Shown piece after piece: positions 14,900 through 21,947 of a stretch of DNA of 28,059 nucleotides; positions within the stretch are counted from its first letter, which is position 1; each line of letters begins with the position of its first letter. Position numbers and translations under genes: made by a program. The DNA is taken from positions 1 through 28,059 of the forward strand of contig CAMLDK010000002.1 in NCBI GenBank assembly GCA_946478995.1, read 5' to 3'. This DNA is from an uncultured Candidatus Saccharibacteria bacterium. GTDB taxonomy: Bacteria; Patescibacteria; Saccharimonadia; Saccharimonadales; 2-12-FULL-41-12. The notes below the pieces were generated by a model. The model ran no database searches and was not told where the DNA came from. It saw nothing but the letters and a program-made list of their open reading frames with translations.

Positions 14900-14905
14900 A
14901 TAATA
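14900..14905 (-). promoter_or_regulatory. Extended -10 of the XRE-HAD gene
   Basis: On the minus strand TGGTATTAT gives an extended -10 box with TATTAT at 14900-14905. No clear -35 is visible. The leader would be about 30 bases and includes the GGTGGGG sequence before the TTG start. Confidence 0.4.
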
Positions 14906-14954
14906 CCAGTTTGATCACGAAAAATGAACAAAAATAGCCTTAAAATGCTATTTA

Positions 14955-15125
14955 TCAATCGACAAAAGAGTAAAGGGAGGCCGATAATAGAAATGCGGCC
15001 AGGCCCACTACCACTCCGGCTATGACTGAAGTCTGGGTATTATTGCCTGTTTGGCCCATAACTTTGTTATATACCCAAACACCGGTAGGGACACCTACTA
15101 ACAATCCTATGGCAAACCACGACAT
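14955..15125 (-). CDS. Small two-span membrane protein, 56 residues
   Basis: The protein reads MSWFAIGLLVGVPTGVWVYN then KVMGQTGNNTQTS and VIAGVVVGLAAFLLSASLYS, a hairpin of two Gly-rich membrane helices joined by a short polar loop. I do not recognise a family. An open frame continues upstream to 15254, but its first 43 codons overlap the start of the divergent gene and would include this gene's promoter, so the ATG at 15125 is chosen: TATAAT lies 10 bases before it with TTGTTT 17 bases further up. It is therefore a short gene of its own, divergent from the four-span protein at 15187. A role with that membrane protein is conceivable but only inferred from position. Confidence 0.65.
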   Translation of the reverse strand: MSWFAIGLLVGVPTGVWVYNKVMGQTGNNTQTSVIAGVVVGLAAFLLSASLYSFVD

Positions 15126-15135
15126 ATCGCTTTTG

Positions 15136-15176
15136 ATTATAGCGACCGGGCAGGGCATAAACAACTCGTATATAAT
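15136..15176. promoter_or_regulatory. Divergent promoter pair between two membrane-protein genes
   Basis: Minus strand: TTGTTT (15159-15164), 17-base spacer, TATAAT (15136-15141), serving the 56-residue protein. Plus strand: TATAAT (15171-15176), 10 bases before the ATG at 15187, with no convincing -35. Both sit within the 61 bases between the two starts, so the polymerases would compete. Confidence 0.6.
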
Positions 15177-15186
15177 TATTCCTAAC

Positions 15187-16149
15187 ATGAAGGATATGTT
15201 CCCGGTTGATGTGAAGGGATTGTTCAGGGGGTTAGCTTTTTCGATCCTTAGCACCGCTTTGATAATCAGCTTGTTTTTTATAGCCTACGGCATGGTTTTT
15301 AACCTGGTGACTTCCAACCCGGAAAAAGTTAAAGGCATCATAGCCCGCAGCAGCTTATACTCCGACCTGCCGGCCGTCCTATACGACCAGACCGCCAATC
15401 TGCCCGAAAACAGCCGGGCAGAAATACCCCTGAAAGACCCTGAGGTGCGTCAGATTGCGCTGGAGGTATACGACCCTCAATTCGTACAGTCCAATGCGGA
15501 AAAACTGATAGACGGTATGTATGGCTGGCTGCAAGGCAAAACTGAAAAGCCGGTAATAAACTTTGATTTCAAAGATAAAAACCGCGAGTTCGCAGAGAAG
15601 ATAAGCCGGTATGCAAAAAAGGAGTCCGTAAAATCCGGACAGCTAACGGCCGCGGAGGCCAACCAGGCCGCCGCCGAAGCAAAAAACCTATTTTTAGAGG
15701 ATAACTTAGGAGCAAAGGACATAAAAGCCGCAGACGGAGCACCGGTTCAAGACAGCTTCAGCGACCTGCCCAGATCCTTTGCCGTGGCTAAAACCGTACC
15801 TTATGCTCTGATCGTATTTGTCCTAATAATTATGGCGGTAATTTTTTATGCAAGCAAGGACAAGCCAAGCGCCCTAAAGCGCCTAAGCCGTTCAATGTTA
15901 TTCGCCGGGATCTTAATAGCCCTGACTCCGCTTATTTTCTCTATAGGCGCAAAAGCTCTATTGAAAAAATCGTCGGATGACCAGCAGGTTATTAATATCG
16001 TAAGGACCGTATTCGAACAGTTTATGCAGGAAGCAGGGAAGGTCTATTATGTGATAGGCGTCCTGATAATATTGATCGCCATAGGAATGTATCTATACTC
16101 CAGAAAAATATCAGAAACCACGGATAAGAACCGGAAAAAGAAAAGCTAG
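15187..16149 (+). CDS. Uncharacterised membrane protein with large external loop
   Basis: A 320-residue protein from ATG 15187, chosen because TATAAT lies just upstream; a longer open frame from 15022 overlaps the divergent gene. Membrane spans: about 13-36 (GLAFSILSTALIISLFFIAYGMVF), then a long hydrophilic stretch (about 40-205), then YALIVFVLIIMAVIFYA, MLFAGILIALTPLIFSIGA and a last span VYYVIGVLIILIAIGMYLY before a very basic tail (SRKISETTDKNRKKKS). The large domain between spans 1 and 2 would lie outside the membrane; it contains an Ala/Glu-rich helical region. I do not recognise a family. It ends 17 bases before aroB, which nevertheless has its own -10 box. Confidence 0.8.
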   Translation: MKDMFPVDVKGLFRGLAFSILSTALIISLFFIAYGMVFNLVTSNPEKVKGIIARSSLYSDLPAVLYDQTANLPENSRAEIPLKDPEVRQIALEVYDPQFVQSNAEKLIDGMYGWLQGKTEKPVINFDFKDKNREFAEKISRYAKKESVKSGQLTAAEANQAAAEAKNLFLEDNLGAKDIKAADGAPVQDSFSDLPRSFAVAKTVPYALIVFVLIIMAVIFYASKDKPSALKRLSRSMLFAGILIALTPLIFSIGAKALLKKSSDDQQVINIVRTVFEQFMQEAGKVYYVIGVLIILIAIGMYLYSRKISETTDKNRKKKS

Positions 16150-16153
16150 GGTC

Positions 16154-16159
16154 TATACT
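16154..16159 (+). promoter_or_regulatory. -10 box of aroB, leaderless geometry
   Basis: TATACT at 16154-16159, exactly 7 bases before the aroB ATG at 16167. No clear -35 is visible, because that region lies in the coding end of the upstream gene. Confidence 0.5.
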
Positions 16160-16166
16160 ATTACAT

Positions 16167-17201
16167 ATGAAAAGCAAGGTTATTTTCACCGAGGAAACAG
16201 GAAAAGAACTGCCCGGACTCTGTACCGGCTATTCAAAAATTATCATAATCTCCGGGGATAATACTGCCAGTCATTGGCTAGACAGTGTTCAAAAACAGAT
16301 CAGAGAGAGCGCCGAGAGTATAATTTTTGACTCCGGCGAAGCAAACAAGACGCTGGCTACGGTGGAAAACCTGTGCCGTGAACTGAGGGGCTTGGGAGCC
16401 GACAGGAAAAGCCTGATAATCAGCCTGGGCGGCGGGGTGGTAAATGACATAGTCGGATTCGTAGCGGCAACCTATATGCGCGGGATTGATTGGATTACCA
16501 TACCTACGACGGTAGTCGCTCAAGCGGACGCTTCAATCGGCGGCAAGACCGGGGTAAATTTAGGCGGCTATAAGAACATGATAGGCAATTTCCATATGCC
16601 GAAAAGCGTTCTTATAAATCATAAATACCTTAAGACCTTGCCGAAAGAATATCTGGTGGAAGGCCTGGGCGAAATCATAAAAATGGGCTTTATTTACGAC
16701 AAGCGGATCCTGGATTATCTGGATAAGCTTGACTCGGGCAAAATTGAGGGAGAGGCACTGCAAAAGGCGATCGAGCTGGCGGCCCGGGCAAAGATAGAAA
16801 TCGTTGAAAAAGATGCATTCGAGGGCGGCCAGCGTAAACTGGTAAACTTCGGCCATACGATCGGCCACGCCGTGGAAACAACTTCGCTCTGGTCGGATCG
16901 GCCCCTTAAACACGGGGAAGCGGTGTCAATCGGTATAATTGCCGAGACTTATCTGAGCGAGCTTGAGGGCGTTTGTCCGGCGGGGCTATCCGCAAAGATC
17001 AAGGCCTACTGCCAAAAATTCGGCCTGCCGGAACACGTCGACCAAAAAACCGAACAAATACTGGAGAAAATTACCGCTGATAAGAAAAATATAGGCAAAA
17101 CTATCTATTGGGTACTGCCCACGGAGCTAGGCAAAGGGATATTCGACCACACGGCCAAGCCGGAGAATATAAAAGCGGCTATCGAGCAGATAGTTAAATA
17201 A
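16167..17201 (+). CDS. aroB: 3-Dehydroquinate synthase
   Basis: AroB converts DAHP to 3-dehydroquinate, the second step of the shikimate route to chorismate, using NAD and a metal ion. The 344-residue sequence has the NAD-binding stretch SLGGGVVNDIVGFVAATYMR (about 86-105), the substrate segment IPTTVVAQADASIGGKTGVN (112-131), and the metal ligands Glu169 (GLGEIIKMG), His230 (NFGHTIGH) and His249 (LKHGEAVSIG). These make it a true DHQ synthase rather than a distant sugar cyclase. No other shikimate gene is in the window. Chorismate feeds tryptophan and folate, both touched elsewhere in the window, but a complete pathway cannot be inferred from one gene. Confidence 0.95.
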   Translation: MKSKVIFTEETGKELPGLCTGYSKIIIISGDNTASHWLDSVQKQIRESAESIIFDSGEANKTLATVENLCRELRGLGADRKSLIISLGGGVVNDIVGFVAATYMRGIDWITIPTTVVAQADASIGGKTGVNLGGYKNMIGNFHMPKSVLINHKYLKTLPKEYLVEGLGEIIKMGFIYDKRILDYLDKLDSGKIEGEALQKAIELAARAKIEIVEKDAFEGGQRKLVNFGHTIGHAVETTSLWSDRPLKHGEAVSIGIIAETYLSELEGVCPAGLSAKIKAYCQKFGLPEHVDQKTEQILEKITADKKNIGKTIYWVLPTELGKGIFDHTAKPENIKAAIEQIVK

Positions 17202-17249
17202 GATTTCGAACCTTATCCTGCCTAACATGACTTACGGGATGCGAAACAG

Positions 17250-17339
<90 letters not shown>

Positions 17340-17351
17340 AGCAGAATTTAT

Positions 17352-17359
17352 ATTATACT
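17352..17359. promoter_or_regulatory. Shared -10 region between two divergent tRNA-Ser genes
   Basis: The 34 bases between the tRNAs contain overlapping -10 boxes: TATAAT on the minus strand (17352-17357, 12 bases before the UGA tRNA) and TATACT on the plus strand (17354-17359, 14 bases before the CGA tRNA). The -35 boxes would have to lie inside the opposite tRNA and are not evident. Confidence 0.4.
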
Positions 17360-17373
17360 AGAAATCTGATTAA

Positions 17374-17466
17374 GGAGAGATGGCCGAGCTGGTTGAAGGC
17401 GCTGCTCTCGAAAAGCAGTAAGCGGGGCAACTCGTTTCGAGGGTTCGAATCCCTCTCTCTCCGCCA
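17374..17466 (+). tRNA. tRNA-Ser (anticodon CGA)
   Basis: Acceptor GGAGAGA pairs with TCTCTCC, the discriminator is G and CCA is encoded at 17464-17466. The anticodon loop CTCGAAA gives CGA. A long variable arm and GAGGGTTCGAATCCCTC T arm are present. It is divergent from tRNA-Ser(UGA), and the protease gene ends 2 bases after its CCA on the other strand. Confidence 0.95.
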
Positions 17467-17468
17467 TA

Positions 17469-19547
17469 TTAATTTGTCAGATGAGTTTGCTTATAAGTCT
17501 GGTGGCTCTTATGGTGGTGGGCTATCAAAGCGGCGCCGATGATAACGCCTACCAGGCCGGCTATCGCGCCATAAACAAGGCCCAACAAACTGTAATCCGG
17601 ATCTTTGATATCTTTTCCTTCTTTTATAGCTTGCTGGGCCTGAAGCGCATAGCTATTAACCAGGCGATGGGCGGGATAATTTTCATATACAGCTTTGAAC
17701 TCCTCTAAAGAGGCGCTGAACTTCGACTGATTGAACAAATTTAAGCCTCTTTCCCAGTGCTCCTGTGTCTCGCTGTCGGTGTTCAAGGCCAGGTTGTTCC
17801 TGGAGATGAGAGATTTTAGGTCGTTTATATCCCTCACATAACTTTTGGCGGCATTCGCCGTGTTGTTATCTTTGAAACGGTAAGTCAGTATGCCGAAAGC
17901 TTGGTTTTGATCGTCCAGCGCCGGGCTGCCGCTGCTGCCTTGCGAGGCGTCAGCATCGGTTTGGAACAGTTTGGAATTGCTTCCTTTGGCCGTACGTATG
18001 GAGCTTATCGTCCCGTTGGTTACGGTAGGGGAAAGGCTGGCGGCAGATATAAGGTTATTTTCCGCGTCGCTGGGAAAGCCGATTAGGCTGATCTTATCGT
18101 TCTGCTGCAGCTTAGACGAATCCGCCAGACTGATAAACGGCGCTTGGCTTATATCGATCTTGAGTAAAGCCACATCGCTTGCCGAGAAGCCCAATTCAGT
18201 CCCTTGCTCTATAGTAAGCAGGTCTTTGGGCTGGTAATCTACGTCTATCACACGTACTTTTTTGATGTAGCTCTCATCAATATTTATTTTCAGGGTACGG
18301 ATGTCTTCCTCGCTGTCTATAGTAACCGGCTTTTCTCCTAATGCGGCTAGGATGACTTCGTCTTTATCTTCCAGTTTGAGTTCGCTCTCGGGCAGATCAT
18401 ATATTTTCGAAAGGAGGGAGGCAACCACATCGCTCTGTGATGTCTGCTGGGGTGTTAAGCCTTGTGAAGCAGCAAACTGGGCAAGCAAAGCGGGATTGTC
18501 TAAAAATTCTCCCACTAGTATGTCCGCCGCGTCCCGTGAAACTACATGGCCATTGGTGGCTATCACACCGTCGCTGGAAATAAGAAAGCCGCTTCCCACG
18601 CTGGCTCCGCACAAACCGTCTCCATAGGATTTGCCCTGAAGCACCAGACGTCCGCATATGAAATGATAAATCTTCACGACAGACGGCGAAACAGCGTTCA
18701 CGTCAGCCGTAACTTCGCCGGCCTTTCGATCCTCGCTTTCACTGCGGTTCCATAGAGAATCCCACGCCAAGGGCTCTATTCTGGAGCTGGTTACGACGCC
18801 GAATTGCAGGCTGTCCAGTATCTGACGGTAGATGCCAGGGGTCCTTGCCGGATCAAGCAGGCCTTTGATCTGTATCTTCAGCGGGCGGCCTTGATTTACT
18901 CCCAGCCACATAATCTGGTAGACGGATTTGGACCCGGCTCCGAACTTCGGATTCTGTTTATAAACTACTTTGGTTAATTCTTTTCCGCCTATTTTTTCGC
19001 GGACTGAACTTTGCTTGAAGTATGTAAAATACTGGTCTTCTTTGGGAGCATAATATGCTTCAAGCGCCTGTTTATCGTCTTTATAGGACCTGGCTGTTTT
19101 GGAGTTCTCAAAAGCTTCTCCGGTCTCTTCGGTCTGCAGCCGTAATTCGCTCAGGGCATCAGCACCACTGGCCGCAGACGGATAGGGACGCATAGTTACC
19201 TCTGTCAGTCTTTCACCTGAAAGTTTATCTTCTGATAAGCTGCCGCTACGATTCGCGGCCCGCCCTTCGGCGTAAAAAACCTTGGAATCGTATCTGAACT
19301 GGAAGCCAAGCGAAGATTTTACTTCGCTAAACGTCGATTTTTTTATATTGTTCTCTACGGGCGGTATGAAAACTTCGTCTGTCGAAGATTTCCCAAGCAC
19401 AAAACCGATACCGAAAGCCGAAATAATTATCAGACAAACACCGGTGAAGAAAAGCGTGACGTGACGGATCCTGAAGGGTTTATGATGCTTTTTAGGATGT
19501 TTGGGCAGTTCTGGTCCGGCCGCAAACTTTTTGAATTTTGCCAACAT
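17469..19547 (-). CDS. Membrane-anchored trypsin-like serine protease
   Basis: A 692-residue protein. A basic cytosolic start is followed by a membrane span (about 30-52, HVTLFFTGVCLIIISAFGIG). An external domain (about 70-250) of unknown family comes next. Then there is a chymotrypsin/HtrA-fold protease with His334 in SGFLISSDGVIATNGHVV, Asp458 in SASDVALLKI and Ser539 in DASQGSSGSPAL, so the triad is complete. An insertion of about 100 residues separates His and Asp. After the protease a helical, TPR-like stretch (ERGLNLFNQSKFSASLEEFK) leads to a second membrane span (about 655-680, YSLLGLVYGAIAGLVGVIIG) and a His-rich tail. No PDZ domain is seen, unlike DegP/HtrA. Both ends are anchored, which places the protease outside the membrane. 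A likely role is envelope protein quality control or processing of surface proteins. Confidence 0.9.
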   Translation of the reverse strand: MLAKFKKFAAGPELPKHPKKHHKPFRIRHVTLFFTGVCLIIISAFGIGFVLGKSSTDEVFIPPVENNIKKSTFSEVKSSLGFQFRYDSKVFYAEGRAANRSGSLSEDKLSGERLTEVTMRPYPSAASGADALSELRLQTEETGEAFENSKTARSYKDDKQALEAYYAPKEDQYFTYFKQSSVREKIGGKELTKVVYKQNPKFGAGSKSVYQIMWLGVNQGRPLKIQIKGLLDPARTPGIYRQILDSLQFGVVTSSRIEPLAWDSLWNRSESEDRKAGEVTADVNAVSPSVVKIYHFICGRLVLQGKSYGDGLCGASVGSGFLISSDGVIATNGHVVSRDAADILVGEFLDNPALLAQFAASQGLTPQQTSQSDVVASLLSKIYDLPESELKLEDKDEVILAALGEKPVTIDSEEDIRTLKINIDESYIKKVRVIDVDYQPKDLLTIEQGTELGFSASDVALLKIDISQAPFISLADSSKLQQNDKISLIGFPSDAENNLISAASLSPTVTNGTISSIRTAKGSNSKLFQTDADASQGSSGSPALDDQNQAFGILTYRFKDNNTANAAKSYVRDINDLKSLISRNNLALNTDSETQEHWERGLNLFNQSKFSASLEEFKAVYENYPAHRLVNSYALQAQQAIKEGKDIKDPDYSLLGLVYGAIAGLVGVIIGAALIAHHHKSHQTYKQTHLTN

Positions 19548-19558
19548 AATTACGCTTA

Positions 19559-19564
19559 ACTATA
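19559..19564 (-). promoter_or_regulatory. -10 box of the protease gene
   Basis: TATAGT on the minus strand, 11 bases before the ATG at 19547, giving a leader of only a few bases and no Shine-Dalgarno sequence. No good -35 is seen. Confidence 0.4.
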
Positions 19565-19598
19565 CTGCAAACGACATATCAATATAAACAAAAGGTTA

Positions 19599-19675
19599 TG
19601 GCGAACCCGAGAGGATTCGAACCTCTGGCCTCTGGCTCCGCAAGCCAACGCTCTATCCAGCTGAGCTACGGGTTC
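19599..19675 (-). tRNA. tRNA-Arg (anticodon GCG)
   Basis: 77 bases including an encoded CCA (19599-19601). Acceptor GAACCCG pairs with CGGGTTC; D arm GCTC/GAGC; anticodon stem TTGGC/GCCAG around loop TTGCGGA, so positions 34-36 are GCG; T arm AGAGGTTCGAATCCTCT. Most bacteria read the CGN box with an ACG anticodon deaminated to inosine; GCG is unusual. Confidence 0.93.
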
Positions 19676-19710
19676 ATGTCCAAACTAAATTAACAGAGGT
19701 AATTATATCA

Positions 19711-20274
19711 TTAAAATCTAAACTTCTTCGCCAGTTTGTCAATTTGTCTTTCGGCGGAGTCATGATGGGGCAGGTGGTCAGAAAGTATATCGATTACATT
19801 ATCAGCCTCCTCGGGAGGGAAATAGATCGAGACGTCCGGCATGAATCTCTTAAGAGGCATCAGATTTATATAACCTATAGCCCCGTCTTGGGCCAGAGAA
19901 AAGTACTTAAATTGTTCGAACGAATAAAATTTCTGGCCTATATTTATACCTTTATTATCTATCTGGTAGGTAAGCTGGCGGGGCTGGCGATTAGCAAGGG
20001 ATGCGAACAATATTCCCGCTACCGCTACTGAGATCGCTGAAATATAATCGCGCGTGACAAGAAAAATTGCGCCAACACCTACGATTAAAATTCCAAAGAA
20101 ACTTGCAAACCATCTACTATCCTTGTGGTTCGCTATAAATTCCGAACCGGTCCAAGTGACTGATTTGTTGTTGTCGCCAGCCTGTTGCTGCTCCGGTTCT
20201 TGCTGTGAACCTGCAAGATTTTCGTCTTCCTGGCGAGGATCATATTTAAAACCATTCTCGGCTTGATCATCCAT
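19711..20274 (-). CDS. Small membrane protein with C-terminal soluble domain
   Basis: A protein of 187 residues from ATG 20274 (MDDQAENGFKYDPRQEDENL). The N-terminal 45 residues are polar and Gln/Glu-rich. Then VTWTGSEFIANHKDSRWFAS leads into two close membrane spans, FFGILIVGVGAIFLV and YISAISVAVAGILFASLA, and a C-terminal domain of about 90 residues (YQIDNKGINIGQKFYSFEQF and later SIYFPPEEADNVIDILSDHL) that resembles a PH-like beta domain plus helix; that fold is a guess. The frame is open to an ATG at 20334, but that start would overlap the promoter of the divergent tRNA-Ser. TACAAT lies 6 bases before 20274, so the shorter form is preferred. ATG 20313 is a further option. No function is recognised. 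Confidence 0.78.
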   Translation of the reverse strand: MDDQAENGFKYDPRQEDENLAGSQQEPEQQQAGDNNKSVTWTGSEFIANHKDSRWFASFFGILIVGVGAIFLVTRDYISAISVAVAGILFASLANRQPRQLTYQIDNKGINIGQKFYSFEQFKYFSLAQDGAIGYINLMPLKRFMPDVSIYFPPEEADNVIDILSDHLPHHDSAERQIDKLAKKFRF

Positions 20275-20317
20275 AAGCTTATTGTAGACGAATAGAGAAG
20301 CGTTATCTAGCATATTA

Positions 20318-20346
20318 ATGACATGGCCGTCCATAGTTGTTATAAT
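20318..20346 (+). promoter_or_regulatory. Promoter of tRNA-Ser(GCU)
   Basis: ATGACA (20318-20323), 17-base spacer, perfect TATAAT (20341-20346), 28 bases before the mature tRNA 5' end. It points away from the membrane-protein gene on the other strand. Confidence 0.7.
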
Positions 20347-20374
20347 TTACATCTGTTATTGCAGAGCCAGGTAC

Positions 20375-20467
20375 GGAGAGGTACCCAAGTGGCTGAAGGG
20401 GACGGTTTGCTAAATCGTTAGTGGGGCGCAAGCTCCAGCGAGGGTTCGAATCCCTCTCTCTCCGCCA
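20375..20467 (+). tRNA. tRNA-Ser (anticodon GCU)
   Basis: 93 bases with CCA encoded (20465-20467). The acceptor pairs GGAGAGG with TCTCTCC (one G-T), and the anticodon loop TTGCTAA gives GCT. A long variable arm and T arm GAGGGTTCGAATCCCTC are present. It reads AGC/AGU codons. Confidence 0.95.
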
Positions 20468-20474
20468 AGCATTA

Positions 20475-20499
20475 TGAGAAACCCCTTCGCGGTTTCTCA
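20475..20499. repeat. Strong hairpin just after tRNA-Ser(GCU)
   Basis: TGAGAAACC (20475-20483) and GGTTTCTCA (20491-20499) form a perfect 9-base stem with a 7-base loop, 7 bases after the tRNA. No T tract follows, so it is not a classical terminator; it may mark the tRNA 3' end for processing or stop transcription with help. A weaker stem (about 20503-20537) follows. The 135 bases up to comF hold no gene. Confidence 0.6.
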
Positions 20500-20580
20500 C
20501 CTGAGCCGGGCACGAAATAAATTCGATGCTCGGGCTGCTCTTCCGGATGCATCTAATTAATAGAACTTATAAGAGTAAAG

Positions 20581-20598
20581 CGAATCCACTCCGCCAAG
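20581..20598. repeat. Partial copy of the tRNA-Ser 3' end
   Basis: CGAATCC (20581-20587) followed after one base by CTCCGCCAAG (20589-20598) repeats the T-loop and acceptor end of tRNA-Ser(GCU), which reads CGAATCC (20447-20453) and CTCCGCCAAG (20460-20469). The copy lacks the six bases in between and lies 134 bases downstream in the same orientation. Confidence 0.6.
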
Positions 20599-20602
20599 AG
20601 TC

Positions 20603-21271
20603 TTAAGGCTGGGCGAAAACAGCGGCGTCTATGGTTTTAGCCCCTGATTTCCTTAATGTTTTGGCCGCTTCCTCAACCGTAGCCCCTGTCGTAGATATGT
20701 CATCCACCAGTAATATGTTCGTGTCTTCTAAGCTTATATCCCTCAGCTTAAACGCGCCTTCGAGCTGCTTGAATCTATCTTTCCTGCCTGAACCTACCTG
20801 GCGCGACTTGCCGATCCTATAAAGAAGCGTTTTATGCTTGTAACCTCTTATTTTTGCCAAGGATTTTGCTATTTCTTCCGCCTGGTCATAGCCGCGAATC
20901 CGAACCCGGTCTCGCGCGGTAGGAATATGGCATATGATCGTATCTCGAGGCAGATCGGGTAAGGTCTGGTCAATTTTCATTGCGATGGGCTCCGCGGCAG
21001 CTATTGCCCGCTCAAATTTAAACTTATGGATAAGCTTCTTAGAGACTTCACTGTAATCCGTAGATATCCATACGTGCCTAAGCGGTATTGATTTTCTGCA
21101 ATCGCTGCAGACGGCTTGGCTCGGGCTTACCTTGTGGCACCTGTAGCATCTGCCCGGGGCGCTTGCCAGCTCTGAGAACAGGCAGCCCGGGCACAGCAAA
21201 GCTCCCTCCAGATCACAAACTATGCAGTTATGCGGGGCTATGGTGCTTATGAGTTTTTCCAAGATATTCAT
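20603..21271 (-). CDS. comF: ComF family phosphoribosyltransferase-like protein
   Basis: ComF is required for DNA uptake in naturally competent bacteria and is thought to act with the ComFA helicase. The N-terminal third has paired zinc-finger cysteines (CIVC...CPGC, CYRCHK, CSDCRK), and the rest is a type I PRTase-like fold with HIPTARDRVRIRGYDQAEEIAK and the PRPP loop ILLVDDISTTGAT. This is the standard ComF architecture. The frame is open to a TTG at 21292, but TAAAAT sits exactly 7 bases before ATG 21271, so that start (222 residues) is chosen. It is divergent from the hsp20 gene. In this window it is the only competence-type gene, though the TrbC/VirB2 and TrbL-like genes nearby could belong to a DNA-transfer apparatus. 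Confidence 0.92.
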   Translation of the reverse strand: MNILEKLISTIAPHNCIVCDLEGALLCPGCLFSELASAPGRCYRCHKVSPSQAVCSDCRKSIPLRHVWISTDYSEVSKKLIHKFKFERAIAAAEPIAMKIDQTLPDLPRDTIICHIPTARDRVRIRGYDQAEEIAKSLAKIRGYKHKTLLYRIGKSRQVGSGRKDRFKQLEGAFKLRDISLEDTNILLVDDISTTGATVEEAAKTLRKSGAKTIDAAVFAQP

Positions 21272-21278
21272 TCCCGAT

Positions 21279-21284
21279 ATTTTA
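21279..21284 (-). promoter_or_regulatory. -10 box of comF, leaderless geometry
   Basis: TAAAAT on the minus strand, 7 bases before the ATG at 21271. No good -35 is present at the usual distance. Confidence 0.45.
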
Positions 21285-21333
21285 TCTTTCAAATCGTTGT
21301 AATACTATTGTTGTAAATATGTAGTCTAGCCTG

Positions 21334-21361
21334 TTGCGCATGGGATAATCTAAGCTATACT
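21334..21361 (+). promoter_or_regulatory. Promoter of the hsp20 gene
   Basis: TTGCGC (21334-21339), 16-base spacer, TATACT (21356-21361), giving a leader of about 60 bases. An alternative TTGACA at 21384-21389 lacks a good -10. GGAGG at 21420-21424 lies 5 bases before the ATG and is a strong Shine-Dalgarno sequence. No CIRCE is present here. Confidence 0.5.
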
Positions 21362-21429
21362 ACTAATAAATATAAAAATCTTTTTGACAAAAAACACATC
21401 TTTAAGAAGAAATAAACCTGGAGGGTACG

Positions 21430-21921
21430 ATGGCGAAGAAAAGCCGTGATGAAGATCTATTAATGGAAGATGAGCTGACAGCAGCTTTTTTGGGTGATGA
21501 CGAATTCGCTGGGGAAAGTACGGTTCAGACCCAGCAAACAACGAATGAAACAGGCCCCGTAGGCGCCGAAGAAGAGTGGGAAGAAGATGACCAAGTTCCA
21601 GGACAGCTGGCCGTTGATGTATTCGAAACCAAAGAAAAACTTATAGTAAAAGCCCGTACCGCCGGAGTAAACAAGCAGGATTTGGACGTAAGCATATCCG
21701 ATAATACGCTAAGTATCCGCGGCACCTTAAGTGCTGGAACCGAAGAGCAGGCAGAAAACTATTTCGTACAGGAATGTTACTGGGGAGAATTCAGCCGCAG
21801 CATAGCACTCCCGGTTCCCGTAAAGGAAGAAGAGATCGAAGCCGTACTAAAAGACGGCGTCCTGACAATTTCCTTTACTAAGGTCAAGCAAGATACTGTC
21901 AAAAAGATCCAGATCCAATAA
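21430..21921 (+). CDS. Small heat-shock protein (Hsp20/alpha-crystallin)
   Basis: A 163-residue ATP-independent holdase chaperone. The N-terminal 60 residues are acidic and disordered-looking (EEEWEEDDQVPG). The alpha-crystallin domain spans about 62-155: LAVDVFETKEKLIVKARTAG (AVDVyEtdd-lvv-a-lPG), LDVSISDNTLSIRG, the segment ECYWGEFSRSIALPVPV and the signature AVLKDGVLTISF near 139-150. The IxI/V-type C-terminal anchor is IQIQ. It is divergent from comF and convergent with the pilin-like block; the ends are 26 bases apart. Confidence 0.95.
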   Translation: MAKKSRDEDLLMEDELTAAFLGDDEFAGESTVQTQQTTNETGPVGAEEEWEEDDQVPGQLAVDVFETKEKLIVKARTAGVNKQDLDVSISDNTLSIRGTLSAGTEEQAENYFVQECYWGEFSRSIALPVPVKEEEIEAVLKDGVLTISFTKVKQDTVKKIQIQ

Positions 21922-21947
21922 ACGCCCTTGGAAGAGTTCGCTGATAG

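Noticed and set aside
15022..15186. Longer N-terminus for the four-span membrane protein
   Set aside because: It would run through the divergent promoters and overlap antisense to the 56-residue gene; the downstream ATG has a -10 box at the right place.
20315..20500. Minus-strand frame of 61 codons containing ERDSNPR
   Set aside because: It is the well-known false frame read antisense through a tRNA-Ser gene.
21384..21389. TTGACA as the hsp20 -35 box
   Set aside because: No acceptable -10 lies 16-18 bases downstream; the pair at 21334/21356 is better.
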